From positions 1-12,994 of the forward strand of contig JAGLDM010000229.1 in NCBI GenBank assembly GCA_023145595.1: a DNA stretch of 12,994 nt. Direction: 5' to 3'. This document shows positions 1-7,268 of the stretch, one piece after another. Each line of letters opens with the position of its first letter. The stretch's first letter is position 1. The position numbers and the translations under genes were made by a program. A model generated the notes under the pieces. That model was given only the letters and a program-made list of their open reading frames with translations. It had not been told where the DNA came from and did not search any database. The stretch is from Flavobacteriaceae bacterium. Lineage in GTDB: Bacteria; Bacteroidota; Bacteroidia; Flavobacteriales; Flavobacteriaceae.

Positions 1-1014
1 ACACATTATCGGGATATTCTATTAATTATATTCTTTACATCCATTGGACTTGCAACTAAAATTAAGAGCATAATAAAAGGAGGGAAAATATTACTTATTC
101 TTTCAGTTCTAGGTATTGCCTATATTTTTGTGCAAAATTATATCTCCATATTTATTGCTAAAGCATTCAACCTAGAGCCAGTAATTGGTATGGTGTCAGG
201 CTCTACACCTCTACAAGGCGGGCATGGTAACGTTGTCTCTTGGGTGCCGGTTTTTATGGAACAATTTGATGTTTCAAATATTATGGAGATAGGAATGACT
301 ATGGCTACTTTTGGGTTGATTATTGGTGGTCTATTAGGAGGACCCGTTGCAAAATTCCTGATAAAAAAGCACAAATTAAAACCTGATGAAGGAATTGCGG
401 ATTCCGATATTCTTATAGGACAAAAACATGGTGAAAATCTAGTTGTTGATTATGAATCCATGTTGAAAGTTATCATTATGCTAGCGCTATCTATTGGGAT
501 AGGTATATATACTCACGCATTTTTAGAATATATAGATTTCACATTACCCATGTTTGCAACTTGTATGTTAGGTGGTTTAATTGTCGCCAATATTCTTCCG
601 TTGATTAACCCAAAATTGGGGTGTCCTGAAAAATCTCCTGCTCTTTCTATTACCTCAGACCTAAGTTTGGGTTTATTCTTGGCTATGGCAATGATGACTC
701 TTAAGTTTTGGGAAATTGGAGATGAATCCTTTTTTATTATAACGAATATTCTTATCCAAACCATCGCTATTTTACTATTTTCCATATTTGTGATTTTTAG
801 GTTATTGGGAAAAAATTATAATGCAGCCGTAATTTCAGCTGGATATTTAGGCTCTTCAATGGGAGCAACACCAACCGCAATGGCCAATATGGCCGCTGTA
901 ACCAAAGAACACGGATCTTCAGTTATAGCTCTTGCTGTAATACCAATTTTTGGAGCATTTATCATTCAGGTAAGTAATGCAATTGTCATCAATATAATAT
1001 TGATGATACTTTAA
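1..1014 (+). CDS. gltS: Sodium/glutamate symporter, GltS family (5' truncated by the window edge)
   Basis: This is an inner-membrane Na+-coupled carrier for glutamate and possibly aspartate. The frame is open from base 1, so the gene begins upstream; by comparison with E. coli GltS (recalled, not aligned by program) roughly 80 N-terminal residues are missing. A GTG at 130 is internal and should not be taken as the start. The sequence is a series of long hydrophobic segments with the family hallmarks: a FFTSIGL-like segment near the window start, the first pore-loop motif GGHG (about 217-228), a GGLLGGPVA stretch, and in the inverted second half LGLFLAMAMM followed by GATPTAMANM (about 862-891). 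It ends with a short hydrophobic tail. The next gene starts 28 bases downstream on the same strand, so it probably leads or belongs to the asparagine/aspartate operon. Family assignment is firm; the substrate (Glu versus Asp) is inferred. Confidence 0.93.
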   Translation, partial: THYRDILLIIFFTSIGLATKIKSIIKGGKILLILSVLGIAYIFVQNYISIFIAKAFNLEPVIGMVSGSTPLQGGHGNVVSWVPVFMEQFDVSNIMEIGMTMATFGLIIGGLLGGPVAKFLIKKHKLKPDEGIADSDILIGQKHGENLVVDYESMLKVIIMLALSIGIGIYTHAFLEYIDFTLPMFATCMLGGLIVANILPLINPKLGCPEKSPALSITSDLSLGLFLAMAMMTLKFWEIGDESFFIITNILIQTIAILLFSIFVIFRLLGKNYNAAVISAGYLGSSMGATPTAMANMAAVTKEHGSSVIALAVIPIFGAFIIQVSNAIVINIILMIL

Positions 1015-1042
1015 AATAAATAATCAATTAAATCTAAATGTT

Positions 1043-2527
1043 ATGAAAACAAAAAAACAACTATCCTTACTTATCACCTTGCTACTTTTGCTAGTAAGTA
1101 CATCAACTACTTTTGCACAAAAGTATAGAACTGAAACCGACTTATTAGGCGATTTAAAAGTTCCTGCTGATGCCTATTATGGTGCGCAAGGAGCTAGAGG
1201 GATGGAAAATTTTCAAATCTCAGGACAATATATTAATGATTACCCTGACTTTATGAAAGCTTGGGGAATGGTTAAACTAGCCGCTGCCAGAGCCAATACC
1301 GATGTAGGTAAAATGCCTGCCGATATGCTTAAACTTATTGAACCTGCCTGTCAGGAATTAATCGATGGAAACTACCTAGATCAATTCAAACTTGATCTTT
1401 ATCAGGGTGGAGCAGGTACTTCAACCAATATGATTGCCAATGAGGTTCTTGCCAATATAGCCCTTGTAAAAGCTGGCTATAAAAAAGGTGACTATGATAA
1501 AATTTCGCCCAACGATCAATTGAATATGTCGCAATCTACAAATGACGCCTATCCTACTTCTTTAAAAATAACCATGCTTATGCATAATGATAAATTGATA
1601 GCGCAATTAAAGTTATTGATAAAATCATTTAGAAAACTAGGTAACGATAATATAGATATTGTAAAAATGGGTAGAACCGAATTTCAAGATGCTGTACCAA
1701 TGACTGTTGGTCAAGAGTTTCATTCTTTTGCTGCTATGCTTGAATGGGATGTGACCAATATTGAATTTGCAAGTAAATCTTTAACGGTAATCAATATGGG
1801 AGGAACGGCTATAGGTACGGGCTTAAATGCTCCTAAAGGTTATGAAACATCTATAGTTAAACACATAAGAGATATATCTGGTTTTGACTTAAAAAATGCT
1901 GATGACTTGATTGCTGCTACGTCAAGTTTACAAGGTTTTGTAGTATATTCATCTGCTTTAAAAACTTTGGCAACTACATTATCTAAAATTTCAAATGATT
2001 TAATCATTCTTTCTTCTGGACCACGAAATGGTATTTTTGAGATCAATTTACCAGCACGTCAACCAGGGTCTTCTATTATGCCAGGAAAAGTAAATCCTGT
2101 AATAGCAGAATTAATGGCTTTCGTTAGCTACCGTGTTTTAGGTAACGATGTTACAGTAAGTATTGCCGCTTCTGACGGAGATTTGCAGTTAAATGCCTAC
2201 GAACCGGTTGTCGGCTTATCTATTTTTGAATCTCAAAAATTATTAATCAATACGATGAAAACATTTAGAGAACAATGTATTGACGGTATCACTATAAATG
2301 AAGAAGTACACAAACGCAATATGGAAACCACCATTGGTATTGTTACAGCCTTGAACCCAATATTAGGACACCATGTTGGAGATGAATTAGCAAAAGAATC
2401 TATGAAAACAGGAAAAGGAATTTTAGAACTTGTACGTGAGAAAAAACTTCTTACAGAAAAACAAATTAAAGAGATTATGTCTCCAAAAAATATGACAGGG
2501 CTAGATAAATCAAAATACAAAAAATAA
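1043..2527 (+). CDS. aspA: Aspartate ammonia-lyase (aspartase) with a signal peptide, predicted periplasmic
   Basis: Aspartase converts L-aspartate to fumarate and ammonia. It belongs to the fumarase/aspartase superfamily and is normally a cytoplasmic homotetramer. Visible motifs are the GAGTS box at 123-127, STNDAYP at 165-171 (substrate carboxylate binding), MGRTEFQDAVP at 209-219 and the signature GSSIMPGKVNP at 342-352, whose serine loop carries the catalytic base. The 494-aa length is slightly above E. coli AspA because of the N-terminus: residues 1-26 form a Sec signal peptide (KTKKQ, then a leucine-rich core, then TTFA|Q) directly before the normal aspartase start (RTETDLLG). The ATG at 1043 is the natural start and gives a complete signal peptide. 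Two unusual positions are Glu213, where E. coli AspA has Gln and Bacillus AspB has His, and Ile131, where the usual NMNxNEV motif has Asn. Related fumarase activity cannot be excluded, but overall similarity favours aspartase. It is followed by asparaginase after 32 bases. Confidence 0.92.
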   Translation: MKTKKQLSLLITLLLLLVSTSTTFAQKYRTETDLLGDLKVPADAYYGAQGARGMENFQISGQYINDYPDFMKAWGMVKLAAARANTDVGKMPADMLKLIEPACQELIDGNYLDQFKLDLYQGGAGTSTNMIANEVLANIALVKAGYKKGDYDKISPNDQLNMSQSTNDAYPTSLKITMLMHNDKLIAQLKLLIKSFRKLGNDNIDIVKMGRTEFQDAVPMTVGQEFHSFAAMLEWDVTNIEFASKSLTVINMGGTAIGTGLNAPKGYETSIVKHIRDISGFDLKNADDLIAATSSLQGFVVYSSALKTLATTLSKISNDLIILSSGPRNGIFEINLPARQPGSSIMPGKVNPVIAELMAFVSYRVLGNDVTVSIAASDGDLQLNAYEPVVGLSIFESQKLLINTMKTFREQCIDGITINEEVHKRNMETTIGIVTALNPILGHHVGDELAKESMKTGKGILELVREKKLLTEKQIKEIMSPKNMTGLDKSKYKK

Positions 2528-2559
2528 ACAAACATTAATAATAATTAAATATAGAAACC

Positions 2560-3624
2560 ATGAGAAAAATATTTTTAGCATTTTTATTAGTTGCTTTTAT
2601 TTATCCGAGTGCTTTTGCACAAAATAAAAACCTTCCAAATATTGTTGTATTAGCAACAGGGGGAACTATTGCCGGAACAGGAGCAAGTGCTACTGGATCA
2701 AGTTATACAGCCGGTAAAGTAAGAATTGAAGAAATGATAGATGCTGTTCCAAATATCAGGGAATTAGCAAATTTAAAAGGAGAACAAACTACAAATGTAG
2801 GTTCTCAAGATATGAGCGTAGAAGTTTGGCTTATTTTAGCAAACCGAATCAACGAACTTTTAGCAAAAGATGATGTTGACGGGATTGTGATTACTCATGG
2901 GACAGATACCCAAGAAGAAACCGCTTTCTTTCTAAATCTTACTGTAAAAAGTGAGAAACCTGTTGTATTGGTTTCTGCTATGCGATCTTCTACAGCTTTA
3001 AGTGCAGATGGGCCTTTGAACTTATATAATGGTGTTGCCGTTGCTGCAAGCCCTAAAGCTAAGGGGAAAGGTGTGTTAGTTGTAATTAATGATGCTATTC
3101 TTTCAGCTCATTCAGTTAAAAAAATGCTAACGACACCTGTTCACGCTTTTATGTCTCCAGAACACGGACAATTAGGAACCGCTAATTTTGGTCTTGTTGA
3201 ATTTTTTCATGAACCTCACGGTCTTCATACAATAAATAGTCAGTTTTCTGTTGTTGGAGTGAAAAGCCTTCCTCGTGTTGATATTATTTACGGTTGCGCA
3301 GATGTATCTACAGATTTAATTGATCTAATGGTAAAAGCAGGTGCTAAAGGAATTGTTATTGCTGGAGTTGGTGACGGAAATATAAATAAAGGTACGTTGG
3401 CAGCAGCGAAAAAAGCAACAAAAAAGGGAACACATATCGTTAGGGCTTCTCGAATTCCTGTAGGTGCTGTTTTAATACATGGTGAAGTTGTTGATACTGA
3501 TTATGGAACAGTAGCATCAGATGAATTAAGCCCTCAAAAAGCTAGAATAGTTTTGATGCTTGCATTACAACAAAATAAGAATATTAGCAGAGAAGAGTTG
3601 CAAGAACTAATGATTAATTACTAA
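2560..3624 (+). CDS. ansB: Type II L-asparaginase, periplasmic
   Basis: It hydrolyses L-asparagine to aspartate and ammonia; many type II enzymes also have some glutaminase activity. Residues 1-20 are a signal peptide (MRK, hydrophobic core, SAFA|Q), which fits the periplasmic type II class. Every catalytic element I know from E. coli AnsB is visible: nucleophile Thr36 in ATGGTIAGTG, Tyr49 in SSYTAGK, Ser82 in GSQDMS, Thr115-Asp116 in THGTDTQEET, Lys188 in VKKMLTT, and the neighbouring-subunit residues Asn274 (GDGN) and Glu309. The length of 354 aa is normal. It sits between the exported aspartase and the porin. Its product aspartate is the substrate of the upstream enzyme, so the two probably act in sequence in the same compartment. 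The translation has no frameshift or internal stop. Confidence 0.96.
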   Translation: MRKIFLAFLLVAFIYPSAFAQNKNLPNIVVLATGGTIAGTGASATGSSYTAGKVRIEEMIDAVPNIRELANLKGEQTTNVGSQDMSVEVWLILANRINELLAKDDVDGIVITHGTDTQEETAFFLNLTVKSEKPVVLVSAMRSSTALSADGPLNLYNGVAVAASPKAKGKGVLVVINDAILSAHSVKKMLTTPVHAFMSPEHGQLGTANFGLVEFFHEPHGLHTINSQFSVVGVKSLPRVDIIYGCADVSTDLIDLMVKAGAKGIVIAGVGDGNINKGTLAAAKKATKKGTHIVRASRIPVGAVLIHGEVVDTDYGTVASDELSPQKARIVLMLALQQNKNISREELQELMINY

Positions 3625-3636
3625 TTTTTTTAAATT

Positions 3637-4821
3637 ATGAAAATTAAAAAAACTTTAAACCTTGTTCTTGTACTTTTTCTATTTACTATAGGAGTTGCAC
3701 AAGCGCAATTAAGACAAGCAGATAGTACATCAACATATAGAAGCATTATCCCTGAAACAAAACAAGGATTATTGAGTAATGTCGATATGATTGCCAATAT
3801 GCAATTAGGAATGAGAAATGATTTTTTGGACGGCGATCATGTGCAATCTAATTTTAAATTTGAGCAGTTTAGACTTGAAATAAAGGGCTATGTACATGAA
3901 AAAGTTTTCTTTAGATTTAGACATAGATATACTAGTACCTTTGAACCACAGACCGTAGATAAAGTAATTAAGGGAGTTGACTTTGCTTACCTGCGATTTG
4001 ACCTTTCTGACAAAGTACAATTTACTGTAGGTAAGACTTTTGCAGATTGGGGTGGAATAGAGTTTGATCTGAATCCAATTGATATTTACGAATATTCTGA
4101 CATTATTGAAATGGCAGATAATTTTCTTACTGGTGCAGGAGTATATTACCAGGCTTTTGATAATCATGGGTTTTCATTTCAAGTTTTAAATTCCAGAACA
4201 CAATCGTTTGAAGAACTTTATCAGGGTTTGCCAGAGAAGGAAGGATCTGAATTTCCACTTGCATCTGTAATTAATTGGCGAGGAAATTTTTTGGATGGGA
4301 AATTCAAAACTATTTGGTCATATTCTTTATTTAATGAAGCAAAAAGTACTTTTAAGAACTATATAGCTTTAGGTAATCAATTAAATTTGAATAAATTCAC
4401 TGTAGCTTATGATTACAAATGGAGTAGCGAAGGTATAGACAGAACAGGAATAATTAGCAATGATGTTCCGGATACTCTATACCCTTTTGCTTTAGAGAAA
4501 ACACAATATAGTAGTCATTGGCTTAAGGTAGATTACAGGTTTGCAAAAAAATGGCAAGCCAGCTTTGTTGGGTTTGTAGATAACGCAAAATGGATGGATG
4601 ATATAGATCCATTAAAAACTACCGATGACTGGCGAACCGCCTACGGGTTTGTTCCAACCATCGAGTTTTTTCCATGGAATGATTTAAATCTTAAATTCTT
4701 TGCAGGATATGTTGGAAGAGTTTATAATTATTCTGATTATGCAAAATCCCGAGCTGGAGTAAAAGATTATAATACAGGTAGGGTAGTCTTTGGAATAATT
4801 AGTCCTTTACGTATCTTATAA
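3637..4821 (+). CDS. Outer-membrane porin, Porin_O_P (OprP-like) family
   Basis: This is a predicted outer-membrane beta-barrel that lets small, usually anionic, solutes into the periplasm. Residues 1-23 are a signal peptide ending VAQA|Q. The mature protein shows alternating polar/hydrophobic strands rich in aromatics, including a segment of the type FRLEIKGYVHEKVFFRFRHRY and a VGKTFADWGG stretch, both typical of phosphate-selective-porin-like proteins of Bacteroidota. The C-terminus (GRVVFGIISPLRIL) looks like a last barrel strand. It starts only 12 bases after the asparaginase stop, so the two are almost certainly cotranscribed, which suggests it admits asparagine, aspartate or glutamate. 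The family assignment comes from strand pattern and resemblance, not a profile search; the substrate is inferred from context. It is the last gene of the operon. Confidence 0.8.
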   Translation: MKIKKTLNLVLVLFLFTIGVAQAQLRQADSTSTYRSIIPETKQGLLSNVDMIANMQLGMRNDFLDGDHVQSNFKFEQFRLEIKGYVHEKVFFRFRHRYTSTFEPQTVDKVIKGVDFAYLRFDLSDKVQFTVGKTFADWGGIEFDLNPIDIYEYSDIIEMADNFLTGAGVYYQAFDNHGFSFQVLNSRTQSFEELYQGLPEKEGSEFPLASVINWRGNFLDGKFKTIWSYSLFNEAKSTFKNYIALGNQLNLNKFTVAYDYKWSSEGIDRTGIISNDVPDTLYPFALEKTQYSSHWLKVDYRFAKKWQASFVGFVDNAKWMDDIDPLKTTDDWRTAYGFVPTIEFFPWNDLNLKFFAGYVGRVYNYSDYAKSRAGVKDYNTGRVVFGIISPLRIL

Positions 4822-4836
4822 TTTTTTTAGTTGTAT

Positions 4837-4888
4837 AGAATCCACCTCGCGAGCCTTAAAACAAACGGTCTTGTAAAAGGTGGAATCT
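4837..4888 (+). other. Imperfect inverted repeat (stem-loop) downstream of the porin
   Basis: AGAATCCACCT (4837-4847) pairs with AGGTGGAATCT (4878-4888) over 11 positions with a single A-A mismatch, enclosing a loop of 30 bases. It lies 15 bases after the porin stop in the gap between two convergent genes, where a 3'-end structure is expected. The loop is long and no T-run follows on either strand, so it does not look like a standard intrinsic terminator. It may be an mRNA 3'-stabilising structure or simply chance. Confidence 0.35.
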
Positions 4889-4969
4889 CTACCTTTGATG
4901 TAGCGAATTAATGGAGTTCTTAAATTATTAAATCATTTGCGGTTGTCCCAAAATATGGGTTGAATAGAA

Positions 4970-6004
4970 CTAAACCGTTACGCTCTCATAATTTCGTTTT
5001 ACAAAATCTATAGCAGATCCTACAATCTCACCCATATTCTTACATTTTTTAAAGTTTACATCTCCAGAAAACGTAAATATTTGATGACGCAATAATTCAA
5101 CATTTTCAGAAGTAGAAATCTTATCCTCTTTCATACAACTCACTAACTGATTTATCCTGCTTTCTGAACTTAATACCCGTTTGGCAACTATAGAGCGCTC
5201 TTCGAATTTATATTGATTTATCGAACTTTTTTTCAACTTATCAGCAACCAATTGTACCATTTCGTAATTTTCCTTAAAAAATTGTGGAGCGTACACTCTA
5301 AGTTTTCCTTCAAAACATTGTTGATCAAAATCTATTGCACGAATTTTATAAATGACTTGATCAAAATCATGCACCGGAATAATTACATAATTGTAAGACC
5401 GCATATCACCTAACAAGCGAATCATACAACGCTCGTTAAATTTTACAAACTCCTTGGCTATTTGCGCTTTTTCTATATCGGTACACTTAGGCAACATTTC
5501 TTTTATAAAGACATCTCCTGCAATTCCAGCAATATGCTCTTCAATCAATGTATCTTTATACACCAAAAAATTCAAATTAAAAGGCGATAAAATATGTTCT
5601 AATTCCAAACCGTAAATCCGAGAAGCATCCGTTTTTTTGATGTAGAAATAAGTGTAATTATCATTTAATATATTTCTGATCTTTATCCGAAATGGCTTTG
5701 AATTTCCAAAGGTGCAATAATCAATCGCATCTACATTTAAGTATTTTATGACTTTTTCATTTCCGTTAGAATGCAAAATGGTATAAACCTTTTTTAAACT
5801 CAAATCTATCTCATCTCGCTCATATTCAGAATAATATGTTCTAATCCACAATGTATCTTCATGATTCTTGTCATACACCACAATAGAGCCTTGAAAACGC
5901 AATAAATCATCATAGAAAATAGGAATTTTTATATTTCTATTATATTCTACTAAGTATTCATTCAGCTGCTCCGTTACTGGAAATGCTGGTTTTTTTTTGG
6001 ACAT
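4970..6004 (-). CDS. Conserved flavobacterial protein of unknown function with kinase-like motifs
   Basis: I do not recognise a characterised family, although the sequence resembles a hypothetical protein I recall from other Flavobacteriaceae. The product is soluble, with no signal peptide or membrane segment in the chosen form (344 aa). In the second half, LGDMRSYNYVI (198-208) has the spacing Asp200-x4-Asn205, and 20 residues later comes AIDFD (Asp225, Asp227). This order matches the catalytic loop HGDxxxxN and metal-binding D of protein-kinase-like and aminoglycoside-phosphotransferase folds. A Lys150 followed by Glu155/Glu156 could be the ATP-site pair. The reading frame continues upstream to an ATG at 6082, but that start overlaps dprA by 14 bases and lies upstream of the promoter-like site at 6051-6083. 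The ATG at 6025 (351 aa) and this one at 6004 are the realistic starts; 6004 has the A-rich leader that Bacteroidota prefer. Kinase activity is only a hypothesis. Confidence 0.78.
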   Translation of the reverse strand: MSKKKPAFPVTEQLNEYLVEYNRNIKIPIFYDDLLRFQGSIVVYDKNHEDTLWIRTYYSEYERDEIDLSLKKVYTILHSNGNEKVIKYLNVDAIDYCTFGNSKPFRIKIRNILNDNYTYFYIKKTDASRIYGLELEHILSPFNLNFLVYKDTLIEEHIAGIAGDVFIKEMLPKCTDIEKAQIAKEFVKFNERCMIRLLGDMRSYNYVIIPVHDFDQVIYKIRAIDFDQQCFEGKLRVYAPQFFKENYEMVQLVADKLKKSSINQYKFEERSIVAKRVLSSESRINQLVSCMKEDKISTSENVELLRHQIFTFSGDVNFKKCKNMGEIVGSAIDFVKRNYESVTV

Positions 6005-6050
6005 TAATTTTTGCTCATTCGCCATAAAAACACAATTCAAAACTAGACGG

Positions 6051-6083
6051 CAAAAGTAGTGATAAAACCTAAATAACTTCAAA
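6051..6083 (-). promoter_or_regulatory. Bacteroidota-type promoter for the downstream unknown gene
   Basis: On the - strand, TTTG (6083-6080) is followed after 21 bases by TACTTTTG (6058-6051). This matches the TTTG / TAnnTTTG promoter form described for Bacteroidota primary sigma factor. It lies at the end of dprA, and transcription would begin around 6045, leaving a short leader before ATGs at 6025 and 6004. It therefore argues against the upstream ATG at 6082 as the main start. The assignment is by motif only. Confidence 0.5.
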
Positions 6084-7172
6084 TAATTTTCCTTGTAATG
6101 GTCTAAGTATCCCTTTCATTTCCAAATCAAAAAGCAAGGTTGCCAATTTATAAACCGGAATTTTACAACTTAATGCAATCGTATCTACATGTTGTTTTTG
6201 GTTGACCAACAAAAAATCATAAATCAATTGCTCTTCGTCAGAAAGTTCCATGAACAATTGCGGCTGAATCACCTTCCTTTTCTGAGTTCCAACGTCCCAA
6301 TTCAACGCTTCAATCAAATCTTGTGGACAGGTCAATATTCCGGCTTTATTTCTTTTGATTAAATCATTACACCCTTTACTCAAAACATCGGTTGTTTTTC
6401 CTGGTACGGCAAACACATCCCTGCTATAGGAATTTGCAATATCGGCCGTAACTAACGAGCCTCCCTTTGAGGCAGATTCAATAATTATAGTAGCATCTGC
6501 CATTCCTGCTACAATCCTATTTCGTTTTAAAAAATGCTCTCGTAACGGTTCTTCATCATGCCAAAATTCTGTGAAAAACCCACCATTATCATTCACCGAA
6601 TTGATATATTTTTTATGCCCCTTCGGATAAATTTGATCTAATCCGTGTGCTAAAACAGCTATGGTTTGCAGGTTAAAATCTATCGCTTCCTTTTGAGCAG
6701 TGATATCAACTCCGTAAGCGAATCCGCTTACAATAATTGGGTTGTAAGGAGCAATCTCTTCAATTAATTGTTTGATGAAATCACGACCATACAAGGTCAT
6801 TTTACGAGTGCCAACAATACTAATTATAGGCTGATTTTGAATATCTATATTCCCATCCTTAAACATTAAAATTGGAGCGTCGATGCAATGCTTTAATTTC
6901 TCAGGATAAGCATCATCCTGAAAATAAACGTATGCTGTTTTTTTAGAAAGAACATGAGCAACTTCCTTTTCTGCTCTTAATAGTAATTCTTTATTCTTAA
7001 GATTTTGAACCGTGATTCTTCCAATTCCGTTTATTTTTTCAATCGCAGATTTTTTTTCCGAAAACACATTTTGCGCAGAACCGCAATGTGAAATCAACTT
7101 TTTGGCAATAATATCTCCAACACCTTTGGCCTTTTGAAGGGCCAAAACAGCAATTAATTCTTCTTCTAGCAT
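6069..7172 (-). CDS. dprA: DNA-processing protein DprA
   Basis: DprA binds incoming single-stranded DNA and loads RecA during natural transformation. The 367-aa product shows the expected order: an N-terminal helix-hairpin-helix/SAM-like region (about 1-65, with KGVGDIIAKKL and INGIGRIT); the Rossmann-fold core with SIVGTRKMTLYGRDF (118-132), VSGFAYGVDITAQ (148-160), LAHGLDQIYPKGH (174-186), RNRIVAGMADATIIIES (217-233) and KGGSLVTADIA (236-246); then a C-terminal winged-helix region (about 308-367). The frame can be opened from a TTG at 7193, but the ATG at 7172 (MLEEELIAVL) is the normal DprA start and is used here. The unknown gene follows on the same strand. The HU/SPOR gene is divergent, with about 96 bases between the two starts. 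The gene is intact with all core motifs. Confidence 0.96.
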   Translation of the reverse strand: MLEEELIAVLALQKAKGVGDIIAKKLISHCGSAQNVFSEKKSAIEKINGIGRITVQNLKNKELLLRAEKEVAHVLSKKTAYVYFQDDAYPEKLKHCIDAPILMFKDGNIDIQNQPIISIVGTRKMTLYGRDFIKQLIEEIAPYNPIIVSGFAYGVDITAQKEAIDFNLQTIAVLAHGLDQIYPKGHKKYINSVNDNGGFFTEFWHDEEPLREHFLKRNRIVAGMADATIIIESASKGGSLVTADIANSYSRDVFAVPGKTTDVLSKGCNDLIKRNKAGILTCPQDLIEALNWDVGTQKRKVIQPQLFMELSDEEQLIYDFLLVNQKQHVDTIALSCKIPVYKLATLLFDLEMKGILRPLQGKLFEVI

Positions 7173-7252
7173 TTGTAAAAAATTGACTTTCAATATACAA
7201 AAGAATTGTTAATAAATTATCTGATAAATTATAAACAACACGTCCTTTTTGC

Positions 7253-7260
7253 TATATTTG
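7253..7260 (+). promoter_or_regulatory. Possible -7 promoter element (TATATTTG) before the HU/SPOR gene
   Basis: TATATTTG is an exact match to the Bacteroidota -7 form TAnnTTTG and ends 8 bases before the ATG at 7269. No convincing TTG/TTTG is found 17-23 bases upstream. If real, it would give an almost leaderless mRNA. It supports 7269 rather than the upstream ATG at 7206 as the start. Confidence 0.3.
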
Positions 7261-7268
7261 TTCTATAT

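Noticed and set aside
130..1014. GltS starting at the GTG at 130
   Set aside because: The frame is open to base 1 and the upstream residues match the GltS family, so the gene is truncated by the window rather than starting here.
3805..4167. 120-codon reading frame antisense to the porin
   Set aside because: It lies wholly inside the well-supported porin gene on the other strand and has no recognisable features.
4947..4959. CCCA-AAATA-TGGG hairpin after the unknown gene as a terminator
   Set aside because: Only four good base pairs and no T-run on the - strand.
4915..4971. AGTTCT ... AGAACT inverted repeat
   Set aside because: Six bases with a 45-base loop; expected by chance.
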